A DNA stretch of 40,919 nucleotides from Mycobacterium lehmannii (GTDB taxonomy: Bacteria; Actinomycetota; Actinomycetes; Mycobacteriales; Mycobacteriaceae): positions 1-40,919 of the forward strand of contig NZ_NKCN01000032.1 in NCBI RefSeq assembly GCF_002245535.1, read 5' to 3'. This document shows positions 8,315 through 17,289 of the stretch, piece after piece. Under the pieces are notes generated by a model. That model ran no database searches and was not told the DNA's origin. It was given only the letters and a program-made list of their open reading frames with translations. Both the position numbers and the translations under genes were made by a program. Position 1 is the first letter of the stretch, and every line of letters begins with the position of its first letter.

Positions 8315-9016
8315 GTGATCAATCGTCCTGTCTCCGTTGACTTCCACTTCGACGTCATGTGCCCGTTCGCTTATCAAACGTCGCGATGGATGCGCGAGGT
8401 CCGGGACCTGACCGGCCTCAAGGTGAATTGGCGCTTCTTCAGCCTCGAGGAGATCAACCGTCAGGACGGCAAGAAGCACCCGTGGGAGCGGGAGTGGTCT
8501 TACGGGTGGTCGATGATGCGCATCGGCGCCCTGCTGCGCCGGCAGTCGATGGCCGACCTCGACGCCTGGTACGAAAGAGGAGCGCGGGCCCTGCACGTCG
8601 ACGGACAGAAGCCACACGAAAAAGCCGTCGCCCGAGCACTTTTGGAGGAACTCGGCTTCGACCCCGGGTTCGTCGACCAGGCCATCGCCGACCCGACCAC
8701 CAACGACGAGGTCATGGCCGACCACCAGCGTGTCGTCGACGCTGGCGGCTACGGCGTCCCGACCCTGTTCTTCCCCGACGGGCAGTGCCTGTTCGGGCCG
8801 GTTCTGATCGATCCGCCGACCGGGGAGGCTGCGCTGCGGCTGTGGGACGCCGTCGTCGCCTGGACGGAGTTCCCGCACCTCTACGAACTGCAACGCCCCA
8901 AGACGCCCGCCGATCAGCAGGCGATCACCGAGACGTTCCGCCCCTACCTGGAGGCTCGGGACTGGGTCTCGATCAACCGCGGCGAGGTCGTCAGCTTCGA
9001 CCCACCTCCGACGTAG
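8315..9016 (+). CDS. DsbA-fold oxidoreductase (Rv2466c / FrnE-like)
   Basis: A 233-residue thioredoxin-fold protein of the DsbA/FrnE type. Near the N-terminus is FDVMCPFAY: C16 is followed by PFA, so the usual CxxC is reduced to a single active-site cysteine. The cis-proline region GGYGVPTLFF (about 148-157) is typical of the family. The closest well-known mycobacterial relative by pattern is the mycothiol-dependent reductase Rv2466c, which has CPWC; the loss of the second cysteine implies a monothiol or glutaredoxin-like mechanism, or a transferase role. The start is GTG 8315; an ATG two bases earlier is out of frame. It lies divergent from ESX cassette 1 and about 100 bases before the esterase gene. 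Confidence 0.78.
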   Translation: MINRPVSVDFHFDVMCPFAYQTSRWMREVRDLTGLKVNWRFFSLEEINRQDGKKHPWEREWSYGWSMMRIGALLRRQSMADLDAWYERGARALHVDGQKPHEKAVARALLEELGFDPGFVDQAIADPTTNDEVMADHQRVVDAGGYGVPTLFFPDGQCLFGPVLIDPPTGEAALRLWDAVVAWTEFPHLYELQRPKTPADQQAITETFRPYLEARDWVSINRGEVVSFDPPPT

Positions 9017-9117
9017 CGCGCGCATGGTCTCCCTACGGCCGTGGTGGCCGCTCAGCTCGGTCGGCCCACGCCGCGTGCGATGATGGCTCGCATATCTCGA
9101 AAGCAAAGGAGCTTGAG

Positions 9118-10269
9118 ATGGGATTTGAGCGAATCGACGAGTTGCTGAACGGTGTGACCGCCGATGGGTCGCTGCACGGCGTCGCCGCGACAGTGGTCGG
9201 CCGCGACGGCGTCCTGTACCAAGGCGCGGCCGGAGATGCCAAGTCCGACAGCATGTTCCGCAATGCGTCCATGACTAAGGCCGTCGCCACCACCGCGGCG
9301 CTGCAGCTCGTCGAGCAAGGCCGCATCGAGCTCGACGCGCCCGTCGCCTCGATCCTGCCCGAGTTCGGCGAACTCCGGGTCCTTGACAGCTTCGACGGCC
9401 GCGAGCCGGTCCTGCGCGCACCCAAGGCGCAGGCGACCGTCCGCCAGCTGATGAACCACACAGCCGGCTGCGGCTACCACTTCCTCAACGACAAGCTCTA
9501 CACCTACTGCACCGAGAAAGGCCTCCCCACGCCGCTCGACGGAGTCAAGCAGGGCCTGCGCGTGCCGCTGGTCAACGATCCCGGCACGGTCTGGGAGTAC
9601 GGCGTGAGCACCGACTGGCTCGGTCTGGTCGTCGAGGCCGTCAGCGGCCAGACCCTGGCCGACTACCTGGCCGAGCACGTCTACGGCCCGCTGGGGATGA
9701 CGGACTCGACCTTTGCTCCCAGCAACGAGCAGCGCGATCGGCTGCTACCGGTTCGGTTCCGCGCGCCCGACGGCAGCCTTCTGGAGACCGAGCTCGACCT
9801 GCCCGCCGAACCGGAGTGGGACGCGGCCGGCCACGGCTCCTACGGGACGATCGCCGACTACGGCCGATTCGTGCGCGCCTGGCTCAACGGCGGCGAGCTC
9901 GACGGTGCGCGCATCCTCAAGGAAGAGACGGTGCAGCTCGCCCTGCGGGACCACCTCGACGGAGTGCCGCTGCCGATGTCGATGGAACCGACAGTGCCCG
10001 AACTGTCGAATCCTGTTCAGCTGCTCGACGTCCCGCAGGGATGGGGTCTGGGCTTCCACCTGTATCTGGTCGATCTGCCCGGCATGCGCAGCGCCGGCTC
10101 CGCCGACTGGTCCGGGCTGTTCAACAGCTTCTTCTGGATCGACCGCAAAGCGGGGATCGGCGCCGTGATCGCGACGCAGCTGCTGCCATTCTTCGACGCA
10201 AAGATGGTCGAGACGATCCTCGGCTTCGAAGCCGCGGTCTACGCCGAGCTCGGCGCAGCGGTCTCCTGA
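9118..10269 (+). CDS. beta-lactamase-fold serine hydrolase (class C / family VIII esterase-like)
   Basis: A 383-residue serine hydrolase of the EstB/class C beta-lactamase group. The SxxK motif is NASMTK with S51 and K54. The second motif is YGVS starting at Y161, in the place of YxN/YxS, and a HTAG segment lies near residue 117. Proteins of this type usually hydrolyse esters or act on peptidoglycan-like substrates rather than giving drug resistance. The start is ATG 9118 with AAAGGAG upstream; the frame stays open far upstream inside the preceding gene, but that part is a shadow. There is no signal peptide, so it is likely cytoplasmic. It may be co-transcribed with the DsbA-fold gene. Confidence 0.85.
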   Translation: MGFERIDELLNGVTADGSLHGVAATVVGRDGVLYQGAAGDAKSDSMFRNASMTKAVATTAALQLVEQGRIELDAPVASILPEFGELRVLDSFDGREPVLRAPKAQATVRQLMNHTAGCGYHFLNDKLYTYCTEKGLPTPLDGVKQGLRVPLVNDPGTVWEYGVSTDWLGLVVEAVSGQTLADYLAEHVYGPLGMTDSTFAPSNEQRDRLLPVRFRAPDGSLLETELDLPAEPEWDAAGHGSYGTIADYGRFVRAWLNGGELDGARILKEETVQLALRDHLDGVPLPMSMEPTVPELSNPVQLLDVPQGWGLGFHLYLVDLPGMRSAGSADWSGLFNSFFWIDRKAGIGAVIATQLLPFFDAKMVETILGFEAAVYAELGAAVS

Positions 10270-10392
10270 ACAGCGACGGGCCAACCCCAAGCGGCTGCTA
10301 AAGAACCGGGTGCCGAAGGCCCTTACGACCGCTCAGCGGCATAACTCCAGCCGGCTTGACCGTTCAGCGCACCGAAACTGCGCGCGGCCGGT

Positions 10393-10420
10393 GTGCTACA
10401 AATGTGCTACGGTCGTAGCA
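10393..10420 (+). promoter_or_regulatory. vapBC promoter/operator with 11-bp-spaced repeats
   Basis: GTGCTACA (10393-10400) recurs as GTGCTACG (10404-10411), exactly 11 bases apart. The second copy contains a TACGGT -10 element (10408-10413) and starts a 16-bp palindrome, TGCTAC-GGTC-GTAGCA (10405-10420), that runs into the ATG. The -10 to ATG distance predicts a leaderless mRNA, and binding of the VapBC complex here would shut it off. Confidence 0.6.
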
Positions 10421-10677
10421 TGTCCACGGTTGCGTCCCGCGAACTGCGAAACGACACAGCAGGCGTGCTTCGTCGAGTCCAGGGGGGCGAGGAGGTGACC
10501 ATCACGGTGAACGGGCGAGCCGTCGCGGTGATCGCCGCCGTGCAGCCGATGCGTCGACGTTGGATAACAAAGACAGAGTTGGTCAAACGGCTCGAGGCCA
10601 GCCAGGCGGACCCCGGTTTGCGTGACGACCTCGCGGAGCTCGCCGGCGAAACGACCGACGAACTCGACGAGTTGTGA
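10420..10677 (+). CDS. vapB: VapB-type antitoxin (Phd/YefM fold)
   Basis: An 85-residue antitoxin. The N-terminal half (VASRELRNDTAGVLRRV, then VTITVNGRAVAVI) is the Phd/YefM-like DNA-binding fold. The C-terminal half is acidic and helical and would wrap the toxin. The start is ATG 10420; there is no ribosome site and a -10 element lies 6 bases upstream, so the message is probably leaderless. Its stop overlaps the toxin start as GTGA, the usual coupling in such modules. Direct repeats and a palindrome at the start codon suggest autoregulation. Confidence 0.88.
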   Translation: MSTVASRELRNDTAGVLRRVQGGEEVTITVNGRAVAVIAAVQPMRRRWITKTELVKRLEASQADPGLRDDLAELAGETTDELDEL

Positions 10678-11084
10678 CAACAGATCGGCCGCCGGCCGGC
10701 ATCCTCGACACCTCGGTCTTCATCGCCGACGAGAGCGGGCGTCAACTGAAGACGTCGCTGATTCCGGATGAACTCGCCACGACTGTCGTGACACTAGCCG
10801 AACTGAATGCAGGCGTGCTCGCGGCGAAGACCTCTGAGATCCGGGCGCGTCGCCTCCGAACGTTGGATGCGATCGCTGATATGACCGCGTTGCCGGTCGA
10901 CGAGGAGGCGGCCCAACTGTGGGCGCTGCTACGTGTCCGCTTGGCCGAGGCGGGGCGACGCGTCCGAGTCAATGATCTATGGATTGCTGCCATCGCAGCT
11001 GCCAAGCACTTGCCGGTCGTCGCGCAGGACAGCGACTTCGATGCCCTCGAGGGCATCGCCGGCCTCGTGATAATCCGCGTCTGA
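10674..11084 (+). CDS. vapC: VapC-type PIN-domain ribonuclease toxin
   Basis: A 136-residue PIN-domain toxin. The acidic metal-binding residues are all visible: D12 (ILDTSVFI), E43 (LAELNAG), D101 (RVNDLWIAA) and D119/D121 (QDSDFD). VapC toxins cut tRNA or rRNA at specific sites; the target here cannot be predicted. It is translated from a GTG overlapping the antitoxin stop. Nothing suggests loss of function. It converges on the RF3 gene across a short hairpin. Confidence 0.9.
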   Translation: MTTDRPPAGILDTSVFIADESGRQLKTSLIPDELATTVVTLAELNAGVLAAKTSEIRARRLRTLDAIADMTALPVDEEAAQLWALLRVRLAEAGRRVRVNDLWIAAIAAAKHLPVVAQDSDFDALEGIAGLVIIRV

Positions 11085-11101
11085 CGCCTAGGCCGTAGGC
11101 G
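11085..11101. terminator. short hairpin between vapC and prfC
   Basis: CGCCTA (11085-11090) and TAGGCG (11096-11101) enclose a 5-base loop, directly after the vapC stop and 14 bases before the end of prfC. It could serve both convergent genes. The stem is short, so confidence is modest. Confidence 0.4.
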
Positions 11102-11114
11102 GCCCTCCGATTCC

Positions 11115-12734
11115 CTATGCCGCCACCAAGGACGCGAGCTTGACGCCGGGGTTGTCTCGCTGAAAACCCTCCAGCCGCCACGGAGTCGAGAACAACACCA
11201 GCATGACTCCGTCACTGCGGGTGAGCACTTCGGCCGAGACCTGCTTGTCCATGAACTCCGCATCGGCAGGGTCGACGACGCGCGCCACCTGATACGGCAG
11301 CGGCTCCAACGCGATCGGCGTGCTGAACTCGGCGGCCATCCGGTGCACGGCCACCTCGAACTGCATCGGGCCCACCGCCGCGAACACCGGAGCCTGCTCG
11401 CCGCGCTTGTCCGAGCGCAGCACCTGCACCACGCCCTCCTGCTCGAGCTGTTCGATACCGCGCCGGAACTGCTTGTGCTTGCTCGGATCGGTCCCACGCG
11501 CGACAGCGAAGTGCTCGGGGGAGAAGCTCGGGATCGGCGGGAACTGCACGGGCACATCGCGATACAGCGTGTCGCCGGGGCGCAGTGCGGCGGCGTTGGC
11601 CAGTCCGATCACGTCGCCGGGCCAGGCATCGTCGAGCGTGGCGCGCTGCTGGCCGAACACCGACTGCGCGTACTTGGTGACGAACGGCTTACCGGTGGCG
11701 GCATGGGTGAGCACATCGCCGCGCTCGAATGTTCCCGAGACGACGCGCGCGTAGGCGATGCGATCGCGGTGCGCGGAGTCCATCCCGGCCTGCACCTTGA
11801 AAACAAAAGCGCTGAACGGTGATTCGACTGCACGACGAGTCCCGTCGACATCGACCGCTCCGCTCGGCGACGGAGCGAGTTCGACCAGCACATCGAGGAG
11901 TTGGTTCACCCCGAAGTTCAACGCCGCCGACGTGAACAGCGTCGGCGAGGCGGTCCCAGCGAGAAACTCCTCGCGGTCGTAGTCACCACCGTCGGCGCTC
12001 AGCAGCTCGGACTCCTCAACCGCGGTGTCCCAGTCGTCGCCGGCGGCCGCGTGCGCATCGTCGGCTGCAATGTGTTCCTCGGGCGCAGCGGTCGCACCAC
12101 CCGCCGTGCGGGTGAACCGGATGAACTGGCCGCCGCGACGATCCAGCACGCCCTTGAAGTCACCGGCGATGCCGACCGGCCAAGTCAAAGGCGTGGGGCG
12201 CAACCCGATGCGGGTCTGAATCTCGTCGACGAGCTCAAGGGCATGCCTGCCGGGCCGGTCCCACTTGTTGATGACCGTGATGATCGGGATGCCGCGGTGC
12301 TTACACACCTGAAACAGCTTCAGTGTTTGCGGCTCAAGGCCTTTGGCGGCGTCGATGAGCATCACCGCGCAGTCGACTGCCGTCAGCACCCGGTACGTGT
12401 CCTCGGAGAAGTCGGCGTGGCCGGGGGTGTCGAGCAGGTTGATGACGCAGTCGCGGTAGGGGAACTGCAGCACCGTCGACGTGATCGAGATGCCCCTGGC
12501 CTTCTCCATCTCCATCCAGTCCGACACCGTCGCGCGACGGCCCGCTTTGCCGTGCACCGCACCAGCCTCGGTGATGACCCGGGCGTGCAGCGCCAGCGCC
12601 TCGGTCAACGTGGACTTGCCGGCGTCGGGGTGGCTGATGACGGCGAAGGTTCTGCGGCGGCCCGCCTCGGCGGAGATACGGCCAGGTGGGGAGGCATCGG
12701 CGCTCGGCGCAGCCGTCAGAGCAGTGTCGGTCAT
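11115..12734 (-). CDS. prfC: peptide chain release factor 3 (RF3)
   Basis: A translational GTPase of 539 residues that recycles RF1/RF2 from the ribosome after termination. G1 is SHPDAGKST, followed by the RF3-type switch region with SDWMEMEKARGISI. G3 is DTPGHADFSEDTYR, G4 is NKWDR, and the C-terminal domains contain GAVGPMQFEV-like sequence (AAVGPMQFEV) typical of RF3 as opposed to EF-G. Length fits the family (E. coli 529). I take ATG 12734 (MTDTALTAA) as the start; an open extension of 18 residues upstream has no support. RF3 is patchily distributed in bacteria. An insert around residues 205-235, rich in alanine and acidic residues, distinguishes this copy. Confidence 0.92.
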   Translation of the reverse strand: MTDTALTAAPSADASPPGRISAEAGRRRTFAVISHPDAGKSTLTEALALHARVITEAGAVHGKAGRRATVSDWMEMEKARGISITSTVLQFPYRDCVINLLDTPGHADFSEDTYRVLTAVDCAVMLIDAAKGLEPQTLKLFQVCKHRGIPIITVINKWDRPGRHALELVDEIQTRIGLRPTPLTWPVGIAGDFKGVLDRRGGQFIRFTRTAGGATAAPEEHIAADDAHAAAGDDWDTAVEESELLSADGGDYDREEFLAGTASPTLFTSAALNFGVNQLLDVLVELAPSPSGAVDVDGTRRAVESPFSAFVFKVQAGMDSAHRDRIAYARVVSGTFERGDVLTHAATGKPFVTKYAQSVFGQQRATLDDAWPGDVIGLANAAALRPGDTLYRDVPVQFPPIPSFSPEHFAVARGTDPSKHKQFRRGIEQLEQEGVVQVLRSDKRGEQAPVFAAVGPMQFEVAVHRMAAEFSTPIALEPLPYQVARVVDPADAEFMDKQVSAEVLTRSDGVMLVLFSTPWRLEGFQRDNPGVKLASLVAA

Positions 12735-12820
12735 AGCGGTAGCGATGGTATTGGCTCGGTACCACAAACCAGTAATCGGACGCTGCATGGCAACGCTGTG
12801 ATTGGCCGGCTCGCCGAGCT

Positions 12821-13132
12821 TCAGCCCTGATCGGCGATGAGCCTTTCCAGGAGGTCAACGATGTGCTGTTGGCCTTCGGCCGCTACATCGAGCTTTCCGC
12901 GCATTTCGCTGCGCAAATCAGTCAGGTCCTCGCGCAAGGCGTTGAAGCCGGAGACAGTGGCCCGACGAAAGTCGCGAAGCTCGTTGTGGAATTCGGTGAC
13001 GTCGCGGTCGGCCGCGCCGGCGAGGACACGGGCAGCTGCGGCGTCCTGCTCACTCGCCTGTACCCGCTGCGCAAGCCCACGCACCTGGGTTTCCAACGCC
13101 TCCACGCGGGCTTCGAGGTTGTCAGGCCCCAC
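12821..13132 (-). CDS. small coiled-coil protein
   Basis: A 103-residue protein that is almost entirely heptad-patterned helix (NLEARVEALETQVRGLAQRV, then later REDLTDLRSEMRG). No catalytic motif, signal peptide or membrane segment is visible. The start is a GTG at 13132 directly before GPDNLEARV; the frame is open upstream, but that part is arginine-rich shadow sequence. It lies between the esterase and RF3 genes on the same strand. It may act as an oligomerising adaptor; its function is unknown. Confidence 0.6.
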   Translation of the reverse strand: MGPDNLEARVEALETQVRGLAQRVQASEQDAAAARVLAGAADRDVTEFHNELRDFRRATVSGFNALREDLTDLRSEMRGKLDVAAEGQQHIVDLLERLIADQG

Positions 13133-13229
13133 GCTCCCGAGCCTACCGCCGTCCCCGCCCTGTCCAACGCATGAATCGTGGCCGTCGCGCATTCGTCGTC
13201 CGCGCCGCGCAATAGCAGCGGCCCCTGCC

Positions 13230-14522
13230 TCACGACGAGCGGAGGCTCGCCGGCTGCGTCGTCTGCTGCCAGTTCGCGTAGATCTCGGCCAGGAAGTGCT
13301 CGACGGCGACCGCGGCGTGCGCGGCACGTGCTGAGCCGAACATGTCGAAAGCGTGTTGTGCGAACGGCAATTCGGCGTAGACGACCGGCTGGGTGCTGAC
13401 GTCGCGCAGCTTCGACACGAACGCCCGCGCCTGCTCGACGGGAACCAGCGAGTCGTTGGTGCCGTGCAGGATGAAGAACGGCGGAGCGTCGGCGGCGACG
13501 TGGTTCACCGGCGACGCCTCGACATACGTCTCCAAGCTTGTCTTCTGCGGTTGCTTGATGACCATCTGCTCGAGCAACTCCGGCATCGACGGATGCATCG
13601 CGTCCTCGAAACGGGTGAAGTCATACACGCCGTAGAACGGGACCGCGGCCTGCACCCGCGTGTCGACGTCTTCGAAGCCCGGCTGATACCGGGGATCGTT
13701 GGGCGTCAGCGCGGCCAGCGACGACAGGTGCCCGCCCGCCGAGCCGCCGGTGATCGCGATGAAGTCCGGGTCGCCGCCGTACTCGGCGATGTGCGTCTTG
13801 ACCCACGCCAGTGCGCGCTTGACGTCGACGATGTGGTCGGGCCATGTGTTGCGCGGGCTGTGCCGGTAGTTGACCGCCACGCAGATCCAGCCGAGCTCGG
13901 CGAGGTGGCTCATCAACGGATGTGCTTGTCCGCGTTTGTTTCCGGTGACCCACGCGCCGCCGGGGATCTGGAACAGCACCGGCGCCTTGCCGTTCCGGTC
14001 GAGATCGGACCGCCGCCAGATGTCGAGTTTGTTGGCGCCGCCGTATTCGCCGTAGCTGATGTCGCCGTCGTGGGCGTAGTCGCGGTAGATCCGCAGCATC
14101 CGCACAGCGCCCGGCGTCTTGGCGGTGCCACCGCCGGCAGCTTGCCGCCACAGGCCCGTCGAGTCGGTGCGGCGACGCGTCCCCAGGCCCTTGTCGAGAG
14201 CCGCGGTCAGCGGGGCGGCGGCCTTGTGACCCGCGCGGCTGAAGTTCAGCAGTCCAGCCGCCGAGATGGCGGCCGTCACCCAGGCGATGATCCGCACCGG
14301 ACGGGTCAGCCGGCGAGCCGTCAGCGCCAGCCCACCGAGCTGGCTCACCAGCGTCTGCAGCGGGAACTCGCTGACCACCAGGCCGAAGCCGAACGAGAAG
14401 ATCGACGGGTAGCCCTTACGCGCCAGCGGTCGGTAGCCGTTGAGTGTCGAGGCCGCCGTCACCGCCGTGACCACCAGCGCCGCGACCTGCCGGGCGATAT
14501 GGAGGAATCGATCCTTGCGCAT
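13230..14522 (-). CDS. alpha/beta hydrolase, LipC/LipQ-like carboxylesterase
   Basis: A 430-residue esterase. The first 140 residues contain hydrophobic segments (for example VAALVVTAVTAAS and VRIIAWVTAAISAAGLL) that probably tether it to the membrane. The hydrolase domain shows an oxyanion loop IPGGAWVTG, the nucleophile elbow TGGSAGGH, an acid residue in HGTNDSLVP and the histidine in FAQHAFD. This is the arrangement of hormone-sensitive-lipase-like mycobacterial esterases such as LipC and LipQ, which act on short-chain esters near the cell envelope. I start at ATG 14522 (MRKDRFLHIA); an upstream open extension of 80 residues is arginine-rich and runs into the divergent gene. Confidence 0.82.
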   Translation of the reverse strand: MRKDRFLHIARQVAALVVTAVTAASTLNGYRPLARKGYPSIFSFGFGLVVSEFPLQTLVSQLGGLALTARRLTRPVRIIAWVTAAISAAGLLNFSRAGHKAAAPLTAALDKGLGTRRRTDSTGLWRQAAGGGTAKTPGAVRMLRIYRDYAHDGDISYGEYGGANKLDIWRRSDLDRNGKAPVLFQIPGGAWVTGNKRGQAHPLMSHLAELGWICVAVNYRHSPRNTWPDHIVDVKRALAWVKTHIAEYGGDPDFIAITGGSAGGHLSSLAALTPNDPRYQPGFEDVDTRVQAAVPFYGVYDFTRFEDAMHPSMPELLEQMVIKQPQKTSLETYVEASPVNHVAADAPPFFILHGTNDSLVPVEQARAFVSKLRDVSTQPVVYAELPFAQHAFDMFGSARAAHAAVAVEHFLAEIYANWQQTTQPASLRSS

Positions 14523-14719
14523 TCGGCCACGATACGAGGCGATGCCGACGCGGCGTCCTCCGGAACGGACAGGCACCGGTGGCGTATGGGAGACTTTCGG
14601 CATTCGCATCGGCGTGGTGGTGCGATCCGCGGGGGGTTCCGCCTGGTGCACGGCACCGACATGGTCGTCGGTCTGCGCCTCATCACGCCTGGTAGAGCAC
14701 GGAAGATGTTGGAGTTTCC

Positions 14720-16438
14720 ATGTCCGCCCACAGAGCATCTCAGCAGAACCACGATGTCTCACCGGTCGCGTCTGCGCTCATTTGGCTCGGCGGAGGCGAT
14801 CGGCGTGACCTGAGCGCCCGCCATGAGCAGTCGACGCTGGTCAGCGCGGGAGTGGTGATGTTGGTCGCGGCGATGCTGGCGTGGCTGGTGGCAGCCGCCG
14901 CACTGGCCTCGTCGACCACCTGGCCGTTGGCGGCTGTCGTCGCGGTTACCTCGACGTTCGGCCTGCTTGTCGGCGCGGTGAGCCGCACGCTGGCCGCTGG
15001 GGCGGTCCGAGGTGCCGGTGTAGTCGGACGTGCGGCCGTGGCAGTAGCTGTCGGGATCGTCGTCGGTGAGCTCGCGGCCGTCGTCGTGTTCTCCGGCTCG
15101 GTCGATCGTCTGCTGGACGAGCGGGCGGCGATGGCTGCGGACGGGGCGCCCGCGGTGATGCGAGCGGCGGCCGACCTGGACCGAAGTCGTGTGGCACGCG
15201 CTGAGCTCGATGCGGCGGTGGAGCAGGCGGTGCAACGCCGTCAGGAAGCGCTCGTCGTGGCGCGCTGTGAGTTCAACCCGAGGCCCGACTGCCCACAGAC
15301 GTTCATCACCGGTGTGCCCGGGGCCGGGCCGGAGAACCGGACTGCCAACGACTTCCTCGCCGACGCCCAACTCGCGCTCGACGCCACGCTGGCCGAAAGG
15401 GACCGTCGTGCGCCCGAGCTCGACGCCCAGGTTGCCGACGCCGAGCAGGCGCTGTCGCAGGCCCGGCAGGCCGCGGCGGCCGATGCGGATCGCGGACTGG
15501 GGGCCCGGTGGGTCGTCATGAACGACCACACGCTTGGCGAGGCGGGTGCGCTGATGCTGCGGCTGCTCGTGGACGGGTTCTTCGTCCTGCTCGCCTTGCT
15601 GCCGCTGATTCTGCGGCTGTGGCGGGGTGAGACGTCGCAGGATCGGGGGATCGCCGCCGACGTCGAGCGCGATCGAGCCGAACTGCAGGCTGACACCTCA
15701 GTCGCGGTGAAACGGGCCGAGGTGCGCGCGGCCATCGAGAACATGTGGGCCGAGCAGCAGTTGGCGAGTGCGCGCATGGCCGTCGAGGCGCAGCTGGAGA
15801 TCGACCGGGAGCAGCAGCGCCGACGGGTCATCGAGGCGATCGAGCCGGCTGTTTCTGCACGCGCTGAGCGCATTGCCGATACCCAGGATGTGTACTTGCC
15901 GATTGCCGCAGAGGCCGAAGCGGCGAGTCTCGTTGCGGGCGAGACGCCTTTCGTCGAGACGCCTCAGGTTCCAGCTCAGAATCTGCCCGCACCGGTCGAC
16001 GACGACCGCTCGGTGGAACCTGTGGGTGAGGGTGGGCGCTCGCTGATTCCCGCTATCCCGGATGTCACCCGCGCCGCCGCGCGGTGGATTCGTCCGCTGG
16101 TACCGCCGATCATCGCCAACGCCATCGACACCACCACCAAGCCGCTGCGCGGTGTACGGCAGATTCTCGAGGAGACCGAGGAGATCCACTTCTCGATGCG
16201 CCGCACCCGCAAGGTGAGCACGCACATGGAGGAAAGTGTTTCCGATGCGTCGGGTAGCGCGAGAGCGACGACCGTCCGGGACGACGATTGCGACTACGGC
16301 TATGGTCACGTCGGGCGCGGCGCGGGGCCCGCATCGGCCGCAGTGACGAGAGGCGAGGGTCGCGGCGAACTCGCCGGCGGCGGTGCGCGTGAGCTCAGCG
16401 GCCATCGCGGTCCGCGGGAACTCCCGCCCGGGCGTTAG
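14720..16438 (+). CDS. DUF4407 membrane protein
   Basis: A 572-residue protein of the DUF4407 family. It begins with the family signature LIWLGGGDRRDL, then has membrane helices at about 40-65 and 70-90, a third around 100-125, a long helical extracytoplasmic loop (about 135-270) with two cysteines (RCEFNPRPDC), and a fourth helix (VDGFFVLLALLPLIL). A charged coiled coil follows. The start is ATG 14720 with GGAG about 5 bases upstream. The last 60 residues switch to a glycine/arginine-rich, repeat-like sequence (GEGRGELAGGGARELSG) unlike the rest; this could be a natural tail or the result of a frameshift. The function of the family is unknown. Confidence 0.82.
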   Translation: MSAHRASQQNHDVSPVASALIWLGGGDRRDLSARHEQSTLVSAGVVMLVAAMLAWLVAAAALASSTTWPLAAVVAVTSTFGLLVGAVSRTLAAGAVRGAGVVGRAAVAVAVGIVVGELAAVVVFSGSVDRLLDERAAMAADGAPAVMRAAADLDRSRVARAELDAAVEQAVQRRQEALVVARCEFNPRPDCPQTFITGVPGAGPENRTANDFLADAQLALDATLAERDRRAPELDAQVADAEQALSQARQAAAADADRGLGARWVVMNDHTLGEAGALMLRLLVDGFFVLLALLPLILRLWRGETSQDRGIAADVERDRAELQADTSVAVKRAEVRAAIENMWAEQQLASARMAVEAQLEIDREQQRRRVIEAIEPAVSARAERIADTQDVYLPIAAEAEAASLVAGETPFVETPQVPAQNLPAPVDDDRSVEPVGEGGRSLIPAIPDVTRAAARWIRPLVPPIIANAIDTTTKPLRGVRQILEETEEIHFSMRRTRKVSTHMEESVSDASGSARATTVRDDDCDYGYGHVGRGAGPASAAVTRGEGRGELAGGGARELSGHRGPRELPPGR

Positions 16439-16588
16439 CTTTTCGCGGCCGCGCGTACCTGCTTCTCGATTCGCTTGAAGAGCGCGTTGTCGGTGACAAC
16501 TTGGGATGAAGTCGTTGAGGCCTAATGAGAGTCAGCCACGCATTTGACCGCCGCGTCCTAAAGTCAGGACGCTGCGTAAGCTGCGGGC

Positions 16589-17146
16589 GTGAGCGAGCAG
16601 GACCGCGTCCGCTGGGAGGAGCGGTATCAGAGCCGCGAGGTCCCGCGAGCGGTTGCGGCCGAGCTCCCTGCCGTGTTCGCTCCGTTTGCGAACGAGTTTC
16701 CGACCGAGGGACGAGCACTGGACTTGGCGTGTGGGCTGGGTTCAGCGAGCGTCTGGCTCGCGCATCGCGGCATGGATGTTTGGGGAGTGGATATCTCGGT
16801 GACAGCGATCCGTCAGGCGCGGGACCTCGCTGTTCGTAGCGGCGTTAGCGATCGATGCCGGTTCGACGTCGTCGATCTCGATCTGGGCCTGCCCGCAGGC
16901 CTGTCCGTCGATGCCGTTGTCTGCCACCGGTTCCGGGACACTCGGCTTGATCAGCCGATCATTGAGCGGTTGGCGCCCGGTGGGCTACTGGCGATCTCGG
17001 CGCTGAGCGTTGTCGGCGCGGAGCCGGGACCGTTTCGAGTCGCGCCTGGGGAACTGGTCGCCGCGTTCGCCGAACTCACGGTTATCGCAGCGGGCGAAGG
17101 TAACGGCGAAGCGTGGCTGCTGGTGAGAAAGCCGGTACCGGTCTGA
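16589..17146 (+). CDS. class I SAM-dependent methyltransferase
   Basis: A 185-residue Rossmann-fold methyltransferase. Motif I is LDLACGLGSASVWLA (about residues 44-58), followed by the acidic residue of motif II in VWGVDIS and by motif IV-like DAVVCHRF. The sequence resembles small TehB-like methyltransferases, but the substrate is not evident. The start is GTG 16589, without a strong ribosome site. It stands alone between the DUF4407 gene and ESX cassette 2, facing the latter. Confidence 0.82.
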   Translation: MSEQDRVRWEERYQSREVPRAVAAELPAVFAPFANEFPTEGRALDLACGLGSASVWLAHRGMDVWGVDISVTAIRQARDLAVRSGVSDRCRFDVVDLDLGLPAGLSVDAVVCHRFRDTRLDQPIIERLAPGGLLAISALSVVGAEPGPFRVAPGELVAAFAELTVIAAGEGNGEAWLLVRKPVPV

Positions 17147-17184
17147 CTGCTCTAGTCCCGCGACCTAGGCGTGTAATTGCCGTG

Positions 17185-17277
17185 CTACGCGGCGCGCCTC
17201 ATGCGCCCGTAAAACTCTTTCATCGACTCCACGTCACGAAATACCGGCATGTACCGAACACCCTCGCGTTTCCATGT
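17185..17277 (-). pseudogene. decayed gene fragment downstream of ESX cassette 2
   Basis: A 30-codon open stretch ending in TAG, with the protein-like sequence REGVRYMPVFRDVESMKEF. It is bounded upstream by in-frame stops (TGA preceded by TAA) and has no start or ribosome site. The sequence recalls the strand-helix start of SseB-like proteins, but it is too short to be sure. It lies where duplicated or displaced immunity genes are often found after a polymorphic toxin. Confidence 0.35.
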
Positions 17278-17289
17278 TCATTAGGCGCC

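Noticed and set aside
8359..9117. Long in-frame open extension upstream of the beta-lactamase-fold gene
   Set aside because: It is arginine/proline-rich and overlaps the DsbA-fold gene in another frame; a ribosome site and family alignment support ATG 9118.
16435..16512. Minus-strand 25-codon stretch ending in VRAAAKS that looks slightly coding
   Set aside because: It has no start codon, an in-frame stop just upstream and no recognisable family; probably chance.
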